This document shows positions 16,027 through 25,494 of a stretch of 38,357 nt of DNA, piece by piece. The notes beneath the pieces were generated by a model. The model was given only the letters and a program-made list of their open reading frames with translations, was not told the DNA's origin and ran no database searches. Positions within the stretch are counted from its first letter, which is position 1. Every line of letters starts with the position of its first letter. Position numbers and translations under genes: made by a program. The DNA lies in contig NZ_FOKP01000041.1 in NCBI RefSeq assembly GCF_900112185.1, forward strand, positions 1 through 38,357, written 5' to 3'. This stretch comes from Allobosea sp. CRIB-10. Lineage in GTDB: Bacteria; Pseudomonadota; Alphaproteobacteria; Rhizobiales; Beijerinckiaceae.

Positions 16027-17230
16027 GGCGCTCCATCCCCTTCAGCAATTCGCCGGCGATGATCATCTTGCGGACTTCGGTGGTGCCAGCGCCGATCTCG
16101 AGCAGCTTGGTGCTGCGGAAGAGCCGGTTGATCTCGGATTCCCAGATATAGCCGGCGCCGCCATGGACCTGCACGGCCTTGTCGAGGACATCGTGGCAGG
16201 CCTGCGCCGCATACATCACCGAGGCCGCGGTCAGGCGGTGGATGTCGCCGCGCCCGCCGCCGCCGACTTCGAGAGGAGCCGCCTCGGCCAAGGTGCGATA
16301 AGTGAAGCTGCGCATGGTCTCGACCAGCACATACATCTCGGCCAGCATCGACTGGACCATCTGGAAGGCGCCGATCGGCTTGCCGAACTGCTTGCGCGTC
16401 CGGGCGTAGTCGATCGAGAGCTCGAGCGCCCGCTCGGCGACGCCGAGGCAGAGCGGCGAAATCATCGCCCGCTCCAGATCGAGCCCGCTCATCACGATCG
16501 CGACGCCCTGGTTCTCGGCGCCGACGAGATTGGCGGCCGGGACACGGCAATCCTCGAACAGCAATTCCGCGGTCTGGCTGCCGCGATAGCCCATCTTCAC
16601 CAGCTTCTGCGCCACCTTGAAGCCGGGAAAACCCTTCTCGACGATGAATGCCGAGATGCCGTGCGCGCCACGCTCCTTGTCGGTCTTGGCGTAGACCAGC
16701 AGCACGTCGGCGACCGGGCCGTTGGTGATGTAGATCTTGCTGCCGTTGAGGATGTAGTGATCGCCCTCGCGGCGCGCGGTGGTGCGCATCGAGCCGAGCG
16801 CGTCCGACCCCGCCCCCGGCTCGGTCAGGCCGAGCGCGCCGATCATCTTCCCCGAGCAGAGATCGGGCAGGTACTTCCGGCGCTGCTCCTCATTGCCGTT
16901 GCGATAGATGTTGTTGGCGCAGAGGTTGTCATGGGCGACGACCGAGAGCGCCATGGCGTGGTTCCAGCGGCTGAAGCCCTGCAGGACCAGCCCGGCCTGA
17001 AGCAGGTCGAGCCCCGCCCCGCCATATTGCTCGGGGATCGTTGCGCCCAAGAAACCGTTGGCGCCGATCTGGCGGAAAGCCTCGTCCGGCCACCACTCCT
17101 CGTCGTCCATGCGCCGCGACAGCGGATAGAGCTCGGCGCGTGCATAGCGGTCGGCACCGTCGAGAATGGCGTTCTGCTCCTCGTCGAGGCCGAAGGCGTT
17201 GGCGCGGTTGCTACCGGTTACGGCATTCAC
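16019..17230 (-). CDS. Acyl-CoA dehydrogenase, isovaleryl/citronellyl-CoA dehydrogenase-like
   Basis: 403 residues with the flavoprotein acyl-CoA dehydrogenase fold. The FAD/substrate segment is GALGLTEPGAGSD (about 131-143), followed by the GSKIYITNGPVADVLLVYAKT strand. The catalytic base is probably Glu253 in SGLDLERAMIS, the position used by isovaleryl-CoA dehydrogenase rather than by the medium-chain enzymes. The C-terminal QVHGGAGYIWESEINRLFRS and LEIGAGTTEVRKMIIA are family signatures. I chose GTG at 17230, which has a strong GGGAGGAG about 6 nt upstream; the frame is open to 17386. It would introduce the double bond in a branched acyl-CoA before carboxylation, as IVD or AtuD does. First gene of a two-gene minus-strand operon. 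Confidence 0.92.
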   Translation of the reverse strand: MNAVTGSNRANAFGLDEEQNAILDGADRYARAELYPLSRRMDDEEWWPDEAFRQIGANGFLGATIPEQYGGAGLDLLQAGLVLQGFSRWNHAMALSVVAHDNLCANNIYRNGNEEQRRKYLPDLCSGKMIGALGLTEPGAGSDALGSMRTTARREGDHYILNGSKIYITNGPVADVLLVYAKTDKERGAHGISAFIVEKGFPGFKVAQKLVKMGYRGSQTAELLFEDCRVPAANLVGAENQGVAIVMSGLDLERAMISPLCLGVAERALELSIDYARTRKQFGKPIGAFQMVQSMLAEMYVLVETMRSFTYRTLAEAAPLEVGGGGRGDIHRLTAASVMYAAQACHDVLDKAVQVHGGAGYIWESEINRLFRSTKLLEIGAGTTEVRKMIIAGELLKGMERHG

Positions 17231-17303
17231 GTCGATCTCCTCCCTCGCCTCGTCACGCAGCGTGCGGGCGCTCGGCCATTCAGCCTCGAATATTATTGAG
17301 GCC

Positions 17304-17332
17304 ATTTCATCAGTGGCGAACCCTGCTGTCAA
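17304..17332 (-). promoter_or_regulatory. Candidate promoter of the dehydrogenase/SDR operon
   Basis: On the minus strand, TTGACA (17332-17327) is followed after 17 nt by TGAAAT (17309-17304), a plausible -10 with four of six consensus bases. The leader would then be about 65-70 nt to the GTG start at 17230. It lies about 85 bp from the palindrome at 17418, so regulation by the same factor would require binding upstream of this promoter. Prediction by eye. Confidence 0.45.
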
Positions 17333-17405
17333 CGTGGCGATGATGCAGTAAAATCGAATAATCCATTTGCGCAATCGGCCATGCACGTCAGGTGTGGCAT
17401 CGCTA

Positions 17406-17434
17406 TTGACACCTCAAATGAATTGAAATCATTT
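17406..17434 (+). promoter_or_regulatory. Promoter with palindromic operator upstream of the hydratase/carboxylase operon
   Basis: TTGACA (17406-17411) is followed after 17 nt by TCATTT (17429-17434). The spacer contains ATGAAT-TGA-AATCAT (17418-17432), one base from the perfect palindrome at 12951-12965. The arrangement copies the liv promoter: TTGACA, six or seven bases, then the palindrome running into the -10. The probable start of translation is GTG at 17479, leaving a leader of roughly 40 nt. Confidence 0.7.
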
Positions 17435-17478
17435 ATTGGATGAAGGCTCCTTCAGCGAGCCGCGCAGGGACGGAACCC

Positions 17479-18261
17479 GTGAGCGAAGAGGTCATCACCC
17501 GACGCGAGGGCGCGGCGCTGGTCGTCACGATCAATCGCGAGAGCCGCCGCAACGCCCTGAACGAGGCGGTTGCCGAGGGGATAGTTACCGCGCTCGACCA
17601 GGCCGAGGCCGATCCGCAGGTGCGTGCCGTCATCCTGACCGGGGCTGGCGACAAGGCCTTCTGCGCCGGCGGCGACCTCAAGCCGAATGCGGACGGAACG
17701 CCCTTCACCATCGAGGCGGCCGATCCCCGCCACTACGTCGCCGCCCTGCTGCGCCGGATGGATGCATGCCGGCTGCCACTGGTGGCGCGGGTCAACGGCC
17801 ATGCACTGGCCGGCGGCTTCGGCCTGGTCTGCGCCTGCGATCTGGTGGTGGCGCGCGACGATGTCCTGCTCGGAGTGACCGAGGTCAAGGTCGGGCTCTT
17901 CCCGATGATGATCCTGCCCTATCTGATGCGGGTCCTGCCCTATCGCCGATTGATGGAGCTCTGCCTGACCGGCGAGACCATCAAGGCGGGCAATCCCGAG
18001 GCCGGCGCGATCATCAACTACGCGGTGCCGGCCGCTGAGCTCGACGCCAAGACGGCGTGGCTGGTCGGCCGCCTCGTCGACAAGTCGCCGACCGGCATCC
18101 GCCTGGGCAAGCAAAGCCTCGCCAAGATCAGGGAGATGTCGACGGACGCGGCGCTCGAATACGCCCAGTTCATGCTGGCCAACATGGCCCGTACCGAGGA
18201 TGCGCGCGAGGGCTTCGCCGCCTTCGCGGAAAAGCGTCCGCCGGCCTGGACCGGGCGGTGA
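17479..18261 (+). CDS. Enoyl-CoA hydratase family protein (LiuC/AtuE-like)
   Basis: About 260 residues, crotonase fold. Oxyanion-hole segments are KAFCAGGDL and NGHALAGGFGLVCACDLVVA. The second catalytic Glu of classical hydratases is kept (LLGVTEVKVGLFPMM), whereas the first corresponds to Gly. That pattern differs from the other crotonase at 3601-4389, which lacks both. It would hydrate the carboxylated enoyl-CoA (methylglutaconyl- or isohexenylglutaconyl-type), judging from its place before atuA and the carboxylase genes. I chose GTG at 17479 (AGGGACGG upstream) rather than ATG at 17440, because the ATG has no ribosome binding site and lies only 8 bp after the operator. Its TGA overlaps a GTG of the next frame. 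Confidence 0.87.
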   Translation: MSEEVITRREGAALVVTINRESRRNALNEAVAEGIVTALDQAEADPQVRAVILTGAGDKAFCAGGDLKPNADGTPFTIEAADPRHYVAALLRRMDACRLPLVARVNGHALAGGFGLVCACDLVVARDDVLLGVTEVKVGLFPMMILPYLMRVLPYRRLMELCLTGETIKAGNPEAGAIINYAVPAAELDAKTAWLVGRLVDKSPTGIRLGKQSLAKIREMSTDAALEYAQFMLANMARTEDAREGFAAFAEKRPPAWTGR

Positions 18262-18266
18262 GCGCC

Positions 18267-20098
18267 ATGGTGGCGACAATGCGCGAGAGCATCCGCATCG
18301 GCTGCGGCGCCGGCTTCTGGGGCGACAGCCCGGAGGGGCCGCGCCAGCTCGTCCGCCAGGGCGGTATCGATTATCTCGTGCTCGACTATCTGGCCGAAAT
18401 CACCATGTCGATCCTCGCCCGAATGAAGGCGAAGAATCCGGCGCTCGGCTATGCCACCGACTTCGTCTCGCTGGTGATGAAGCCGCTCGCCCGCGAGATC
18501 GCAGAGAAGCGCATCCGCGTCGTCACCAATGCCGGCGGCGTCAATCCGGAAGGCTGCCACGACGCCCTGCTCGCCGCCTTCAAGGAAGTCGGTGTCGACC
18601 TCAAGGTCGCGATCGTCACCGGCGACGATCTCTCGGGCGAGGCCGAGCGCCTGCGCGCTGCCGGCGTCACCGAGATGTTCTCCGGCGCGCCCTTCCCCGA
18701 CAGGATCGCCAGCATCAACGCCTATCTCGGTGCCTTCCCGATCGCGGCGGCGCTCGCGGCGGGCGCCGATGTCGTGGTGACCGGGCGCTGCGTCGACTCG
18801 GCCGTGGTGCTCGGCCCGCTGATCCATGAATTCGGCTGGACGCCGGAGGATTACGACCGGCTCTCGGCCGGGAGTCTGGCCGGCCACATTCTCGAATGCG
18901 GCGCGCAGGCGACCGGCGGCATCGTCACCGACTGGCGCGAGGTCGCGGCCGACTGGGCCGATATGGGCTTCCCCTTCGCCGATTGCCGCGCCGATGGCAG
19001 CTTTGAGATCGGCAAGCCTGAGGGAACCGGCGGGCGCGTCACCCCTTCAACCATCGCCGAGCAGGTGGTCTACGAGGTCGGCGATCCCGCCGCCTATATG
19101 CTGCCGGATGTCTGTTGCGACTGGTCGCAAGTAAGGCTCGAAGCCGCCGGCCCCGATCGCGTACGGGTCTCCGGCGCGCGCGGGCGGGCGCCATCCAACA
19201 GCTACAAGGTCAGCGCCACCTATGCCGACGGCTATCGCTGCGCGACGACGATGATGATCGTCGGCGACGATGCGGCCGAGCGGGCCAAAGCAGTCGCCAG
19301 CGCAATCCTTACCCGCTGCGGCCGGCTGATCCGCGAGGCCGGTTTCCCGGATTTCGCCGAGACCTCGGTCGAGGCGCTCGGTGCCGAGGCGAGCTATGGC
19401 GCCCAAAGCCGGGCGCGGGCGACGCGCGAGGTCGTGCTCAAGATCGGCGTGCGCCATCCCGCCAAGGAGGCGCTGCAGATCTTCGCCCGCGAGATCTACC
19501 CGGCCGCAACCGCGATGGCACAGAGCCTGACCGGTTTCGCCGGCGGCCGGCCCGAGCCGCAGCCGGTGATCCGGCTGTTCTCCTTCCTGATCGACAAAGC
19601 CGAATTGCAGCCGATGGTGAGCCTCGGTCAGACCAACCTGCCTGCGCCGGCGTATGTCCGCGCGGCCGCCACGGACGTTCCCTCCCCCGCCCGCATAGCT
19701 GCGGATGTTGCGGAGGCCGCCGGCGAAATGGCGACCGTCCCGCTTGTCGCCCTCGCCTTCGGCCGCAGCGGCGACAAGGGCGACATCGCCAATATCGGCG
19801 TGATCGCGCGCGACGCCGCCTTCCTGCCCTGGTTGCGTCGAGCGCTGGCGCCGGAGGCGGTCGGCCAGCACTTCGCCCACCATGTCGCCGGCAGGGTCGA
19901 GCGCTTCGACTGGCCGGGCCTGGGCGGCTTCAACCTCGTGATGCACCGCGCGCTCGGCGGCGGCGGCATCGCCTCGCTCCGCCATGATCCGCAGGGCAAG
20001 GCGATGGCGCAGGTCCTGATGAGCCTGCCGGTGCCGGTCCCCGCCGCCTGGCTCGCACCGGGCGGCCCCCTTTACAGCCTCAAGATCACAGGCGACGC

Positions 20099-20102
<4 letters not shown>
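18267..20102 (+). CDS. atuA: AtuA-like protein (DUF1446 / acyclic terpene utilisation family)
   Basis: 611 residues. The N-terminal domain begins IRIGCGAGFWGDSPEGPRQL and contains GGIDYLVLDYLAE and VTNAGGVNPEGC, the DUF1446 hallmarks. The last 110 residues form the small AtuA-like domain, with AFGRSGDKGDIANIGVIARD. AtuA is required for citronellol/geraniol growth in Pseudomonas, but its chemistry is not established, so no reaction is given. Possible starts are GTG 18258, ATG 18267 and ATG 18279; I chose 18267. It is 5 bp after the hydratase and overlaps the biotin carboxylase gene (ATGATGA), so the three are translated together. Its presence is the main reason to compare this cluster with atu rather than liu. 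Confidence 0.9.
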
Positions 20103-21598
<1,496 letters not shown>

Positions 21599-21600
21599 GC

Positions 21601-22098
21601 ATGGTCCTCAAGCTCGATCTTGGCGGCAGCGTCCACCACGTCACCATCCTGGCGCGCAGGCCGCATCTGGTGCTCTCGGTCGATGGCCGCCGGCATGTCG
21701 TTCAAGACCTGGACGAAGCCAGTGACGGCCGCCGCCAACTGACCCTGGACGGCAAGCTCATCGCCTTCGCCCGCGCCGGCAGCGCCGACGGCGCCATCGT
21801 CCGGCTGGACGGACGCAGCTTCGCCCTGCACCGGCGCGATGCCGCGGAAGCCTCGGCGGCCGGAGGCGGCGCCAATGTCGTGCGCGCGCCGATGCCGGGC
21901 ACGGTCGTCATGGTCCACAAGCGCGTCGGCGACAAGGTCCAGCGCGGCGAGACCGTCGTCACCATCGAAAGCATGAAACTGCAGATGAAACTCGATGCGC
22001 CGCGCGACGGCGAGATCGCCGAGATCGCGGCGCACGAAGGCGAAGGCTTCGACAAGGACGCCGTGCTCGCCCGTCTCGCGGCTCCGGCGGAAGGCTGA
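21601..22098 (+). CDS. Biotin carboxyl carrier protein-type subunit
   Basis: 165 residues. The last 75 form a biotinyl domain: VVRAPMPGTVVMVHKRVGDK, then TIESMKLQMKLDAPRDGEIAE. The biotinylated Lys is probably K126 in ESMKLQM (most carriers have AMKM or SMKM). The first 90 residues, with VDGRRHVVQDLDEA and DGRSFALHRRDA, look like the beta-strand BT/linker region of fused carboxylase alpha chains. The ATG at 21601 has GGAGGA about 8 nt upstream, inside the end of the preceding gene. It supplies the swinging biotin between the carboxylase and the carboxyltransferase at 22103. The Leu after MK is conservative; biotinylation seems likely but is not proven. Confidence 0.92.
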   Translation: MVLKLDLGGSVHHVTILARRPHLVLSVDGRRHVVQDLDEASDGRRQLTLDGKLIAFARAGSADGAIVRLDGRSFALHRRDAAEASAAGGGANVVRAPMPGTVVMVHKRVGDKVQRGETVVTIESMKLQMKLDAPRDGEIAEIAAHEGEGFDKDAVLARLAAPAEG

Positions 22099-22102
22099 CC
22101 CG

Positions 22103-23710
22103 ATGTCCAGACTGCAATCATCGATCAACACCGCCTCGGCCGATTTCCGCCTCAACGAGGCGCATAATCGGCGCCTCGTCGCCGAATTCCGGGCGAAGCA
22201 GGAGGCCGCGCGCCATAGCCGGCCGCAGCGCGATCTCGACCGGCTCGCCCGCCAGCAGAAGATGCCGCAGCGCAAGCGCATCGAGATGTTGCTCGATCCC
22301 GGCACGCCGTTCCTGGAGTTGTCCTCGCTCGCCGCCAACATGGCCTATGGCGGTGAATCGCCCTCGGCGAGCTCGATCGTCGGCATCGGCATGGTCTCCG
22401 GCCGCGAGGTGATGATCCGCGCCGACGACCCGACGGTGAAGGGCGGCGCCTGGTATCCCCTCACGGTCAAGAAGATCGTCCGCGCCCTCGACATCGCCAT
22501 GGAGAACCGGCTGCCGGTCGTCCATCTCTGCGATTCCGCCGGCGGCTTCCTGCAGCTCCAGTCAGAGCTGTTTCCGGATCGCTACATGGGCGGGCGGATC
22601 TTCCGCAACCAGTCGCTGCTGTCGAAGATGGGCGTGAAGCAGCTTGCCCTGGTCTTTGGCCATTGCACGGCCGGCGGCGCCTATATCCCGGGGCTGTCCG
22701 ACTACAGCGTCATCGTGCGCGGCACCGGCGCGGTCTTTTTGGGCGGCCCGCCTCTGGTGAAGGCGGCGACCGGCGAGGACGTCACGGTCGAGGAGCTCGG
22801 CGGCGCCGAGATGCACACCAGCGTGTCGGGCACCTGCGACTATCCCGCCGACAGCGAGGAGCACGCCATCGAGATCGGCCGCGACATCGTCTCGCAATGG
22901 GACCGGCTGCCGCGCTGGGAAGCCCAGCGCGAGGCGCCGGAGGAGCCGTTCTACGATCCCGCCGAGATCTACGGGATCGTCCCCGACGACATCAAGAAGG
23001 CCTTCGACATGCGGGAGATCATCGCCCGCATCGTCGACGGCAGCCGCTTCCACGAATACAAGCCGAACTACGGCACGACGCTGGTCTGCGGCTTCGCCAA
23101 TATCTGGGGCTTCAAGGTCGGGATTCTTGCCAACAATGGCGTGCTCTTCAACGATTCCTCGATCAAGGGCGCCCATTTCATCGAGCTCTGCAACCAGAAC
23201 AACACGCCGCTGGTCTTCCTGCAGAACATCACCGGCTACATGGTCGGGCGCGAATACGAGCGGCGCGGCATCACCAAGGACGGCGCCAAGATGATCATGG
23301 CGCAGAGCTGCTCGCGGGTGCCGAAATTCACGGTGATGTGCAACGGCTCCTTCGGCGCCGGCAATTACGGCATGTGCGGGCGCGCCTTCGACGGGCGCTT
23401 CCTGTTCTCCTGGCCGAACCACCAGATCGGCGTGATGGGCGGCGACCAGGCGGCGAACACGCTGGCCGAGGTCAAGGCCAACCAGATGAAGCGCAATGGC
23501 GGAACGGTCGACCAGAGCGCGATCGACCAGCTCTGGGAGGAGACGCGCAAGGCCTATCAGGAGCAGCTCTCGGCCTATCATTCGACCTCGGAGCTCTGGG
23601 ACGACGGCATCATCGACCCGCTCGACACCCGCAACGCGCTCGGCGTGGCGATCTCGGCCTCGCTCAACGCTCCTCTCGGCCCGCCAGGCTACGGCGTCTT
23701 CCGGTTCTGA
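22103..23710 (+). CDS. Acyl-CoA carboxyltransferase beta subunit (LiuB/AtuC-like)
   Basis: 535 residues, two crotonase-like carboxyltransferase domains. The N-half contains RIEMLLDPGTPFLELS, VMIRADDPTVKGGAWYPLTVKK and LPVVHLCDSAGGFLQLQ; then FGHCTAGGAYIPGLSDYSVIV and GTGAVFLGGPPLVKAATGE. The C-half has GFANIWGFKVGILANNGVLF and CGRAFDGRFLFSWPNHQIGVMGGDQAANTL. This is the pattern of methylcrotonyl-CoA and geranyl-CoA carboxylase beta subunits, which carboxylate a gamma-methyl group of an enoyl-CoA. The segment DSAGGFLQLQ differs from the DSGGAxLPxQ seen in typical MCC beta chains, which could reflect a different acyl pocket; that comparison is from memory. It starts 4 bp after the carrier gene and its TGA overlaps the next ATG. 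Confidence 0.93.
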   Translation: MSRLQSSINTASADFRLNEAHNRRLVAEFRAKQEAARHSRPQRDLDRLARQQKMPQRKRIEMLLDPGTPFLELSSLAANMAYGGESPSASSIVGIGMVSGREVMIRADDPTVKGGAWYPLTVKKIVRALDIAMENRLPVVHLCDSAGGFLQLQSELFPDRYMGGRIFRNQSLLSKMGVKQLALVFGHCTAGGAYIPGLSDYSVIVRGTGAVFLGGPPLVKAATGEDVTVEELGGAEMHTSVSGTCDYPADSEEHAIEIGRDIVSQWDRLPRWEAQREAPEEPFYDPAEIYGIVPDDIKKAFDMREIIARIVDGSRFHEYKPNYGTTLVCGFANIWGFKVGILANNGVLFNDSSIKGAHFIELCNQNNTPLVFLQNITGYMVGREYERRGITKDGAKMIMAQSCSRVPKFTVMCNGSFGAGNYGMCGRAFDGRFLFSWPNHQIGVMGGDQAANTLAEVKANQMKRNGGTVDQSAIDQLWEETRKAYQEQLSAYHSTSELWDDGIIDPLDTRNALGVAISASLNAPLGPPGYGVFRF

Positions 23711-24324
23711 TGGCGATGCCGGGAGCGCTGCGCCTCTATCTCGATTTCGCCTCGCCCTATTCCTATTTCGCGCTTCGTCCGCTGGCGCGACTGGCGGAAG
23801 AGCATGACCGGGCGCTGGAGTTGCGGCCGATCCTGCTCTGGGCGGTGTTCAAGCAGCAGGGCGTCGTCAACCCGCTGGAGACGCCTGCGCGGCGGCGCTA
23901 TTTCCTCGAGGACGTGACCCGCTCGGCCGAATTCTTCGGCCTGCCCTTTCGTGTGCCAGAACCGCTGCAGATCTCGGCCCATCTCGCCGGACGGCTCTTT
24001 CATGCCTGGACGGCAACGCGACAGCAGGACGGGCTGAGGCTAGCCAGCGAGATCTTCGAAGCGTTCTTCGCCAAAGGCGAGGACATCGCCGATCCGGCCG
24101 TGCTCGCCAACCTGCCCTGCTTGGCGGGTGAGACTCCGGACGCGATCCGCGTCATGATCGATGGACCTGAGGGCCGCCAGCGCCTCGGCAAAGCCGTGGA
24201 CGAAGCGTGCGCTGCTGGTGTCACCGGCGTGCCGTTCGTGACGCTGGACGGCGAAAGCTTCTTCGGCGCCGACCGCCTGCCGCAGATCGCCTGGCGGCTG
24301 CAGCATCGGCGCGGTGGGACGTAG
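23710..24324 (+). CDS. DsbA-fold protein, 2-hydroxychromene-2-carboxylate isomerase family
   Basis: 204 residues of the DsbA/kappa-class GST-like thioredoxin fold. The N-terminal YLDFASPYSYFALRPLARL carries Ser-Pro-Tyr-Ser in place of a redox CxxC. The middle is helical (ARRRYFLEDVTRSAEFFGLP). The C-terminal GVTGVPFVTLDGESFFGADRLP holds the cis-proline and the final GxDR motif. Known members isomerise 2-hydroxychromene-2-carboxylate with glutathione (NahD), or are kappa GSTs. The start overlaps the carboxyltransferase stop (TGATG), so it belongs to this operon and is probably made in comparable amounts. A role in glutathione-dependent isomerisation or CoA chemistry is possible, but the substrate is unknown. 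Confidence 0.88.
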   Translation: MAMPGALRLYLDFASPYSYFALRPLARLAEEHDRALELRPILLWAVFKQQGVVNPLETPARRRYFLEDVTRSAEFFGLPFRVPEPLQISAHLAGRLFHAWTATRQQDGLRLASEIFEAFFAKGEDIADPAVLANLPCLAGETPDAIRVMIDGPEGRQRLGKAVDEACAAGVTGVPFVTLDGESFFGADRLPQIAWRLQHRRGGT

Positions 24325-24371
24325 GCGGATGACTGTCCTGTTCATTCCAAGCGAGCGGCTGCCGGCCAAAG

Positions 24372-24532
24372 TGCCTCCCTTCCCCCTTGCGGGGAAGGGT
24401 ATGGGGATGGGGGCGAACGACCGGGTGATAGGCTGCTCGTCGTACTCGATCGCATCCATGGGTGGCAGAGCGCTCCGACTTTTCGCCCCCCACCCCTGCC
24501 CCTCCCCACAAGGGGGAGGGGTTTGCCCGCGC
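24372..24532. repeat. REP/BIME-like palindromic repeat, copy 2 (inverted)
   Basis: Reverse complement of the composite at 9795-9956. Both outer arms are nearly identical to copy 1: 24473-24532 matches 9795-9855, and 24372-24427 matches 9902-9956. The 45-bp middle is largely different. The total length of 161 bp is almost the same. It sits after the isomerase gene and before the transglutaminase gene, so it may end or attenuate the carboxylase operon. Confidence 0.85.
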
Positions 24533-24563
24533 CTGCCATGATGCATTTGAAAGGCTGTGAGCG

Positions 24564-25247
24564 ATGAGCGACGACAGGCTCACCGGGGCGCTGAAGGCGA
24601 CGCCCTTCATAGATGCCAATGCGCCGGCGATCCGTGCTTTCGTCGAGAAGCATGCCGGCAGCGGCCCGGACCGCTACCGCGCCGTGCGGCTCTATTACGC
24701 CGCCCGCGACGCGATCCCCTACGACCTCCGCTATTTCGGCATCGAACGCGATATCTTCGTCGCCTCGCGCTGCCTGGAGGCAAAGGGCTCGTTCTGCGTG
24801 CCCAAGGCGCTGACACTGGCCGCGGTTTGCCGCGCCGCCGGCATCCCGGCTCGCGTCGGCTTCGCCGATGTGCGCAATCACCTGGCCTCACCGCGCATCC
24901 TCGAATTGATGGGCAGCGACGTCTTCCGCTGGCACGCCTATACGCTGCTCCACATCGAAGGCCATTGGGTCAAGGCGACACCGGCCTTCGATCTTGCCTT
25001 CTGCGCCCGCTTCGACGTCCAGCCGCTCGATTTCGACGGCAGCACGGATTCGATCTTCCAGCCCTTCGACGCAACGGGCCGCCAGCACATGGACTATGTG
25101 CTCGACCGCGGCGACCATGACGACATGCCATACGAGGCCTTCCGCGAGGCGATGCAGGACGCCTATCCTCGCCTGATCACGGCGATGGCGGCCGAGCGCG
25201 CGGCGCTCGCGAGCAAGGCTCATCCGAAGCCTGCCTCGGAAGCCTGA
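24564..25247 (+). CDS. Transglutaminase-like domain protein
   Basis: 227 residues. It shows the transglutaminase/protease-like triad: Cys in KGSFCVPKALTLAAVCRAAG, His in VFRWHAYTLLHIEGHWVKATP and Asp in PAFDLAF. The segment AAGIPARVGFADVRN between them is also typical of the superfamily. No signal peptide is seen, so it is probably cytoplasmic. Members may be amidases, proteases or non-enzymatic. It is separated from the preceding isomerase by a REP-like element, so membership in the carboxylase operon is uncertain. AAGG lies about 9 nt before the ATG at 24564. Reaction unknown. Confidence 0.85.
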   Translation: MSDDRLTGALKATPFIDANAPAIRAFVEKHAGSGPDRYRAVRLYYAARDAIPYDLRYFGIERDIFVASRCLEAKGSFCVPKALTLAAVCRAAGIPARVGFADVRNHLASPRILELMGSDVFRWHAYTLLHIEGHWVKATPAFDLAFCARFDVQPLDFDGSTDSIFQPFDATGRQHMDYVLDRGDHDDMPYEAFREAMQDAYPRLITAMAAERAALASKAHPKPASEA

Positions 25248-25309
25248 CCGCAATTCCTCCACACTGAGCGAATACCAGCATCGCTTCGGCAGCGTTCGCT
25301 GACGACTGT

Positions 25310-25336
25310 CCGGCCTTGCGTTTCATCGCAGGCCGG
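25310..25336. terminator. Hairpin downstream of the transglutaminase gene
   Basis: CCGGCCTTGCG, a six-base loop TTTCAT, then CGCAGGCCGG, forming a 10-bp stem with one bulged T. No T-tract follows, so a factor-independent terminator is only possible, not certain. The rest of the 247-bp gap (25248-25494) contains no gene; I could not find a Pho box before the Na/Pi cotransporter. Confidence 0.35.
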
Positions 25337-25494
25337 CGCGTTTGCGTGGCCACCAATCGTTCCCCATCCCGTTTAGGATCCCCGCGAGAGTAGACGATTT
25401 CTGACGCCGATTTTATAAGACGGCTAACTAAATTTGCGGCATCGTCCGCCGCTTCACTTCCCCGATTCCCGCCTGAAGGAGCGCCTTCCCCACG

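Noticed and set aside
17281..17300. Partly palindromic CCTCGAATATTATTGAGG in the dehydrogenase leader
   Set aside because: Only about six of nine positions pair, and it does not match the shared ATGAATnnnATTCAT site.
22663..23709. N-terminal extension of the DsbA-fold isomerase over the carboxyltransferase
   Set aside because: It reads an alternative frame of the carboxyltransferase with no motif; the isomerase fold starts at 23710.
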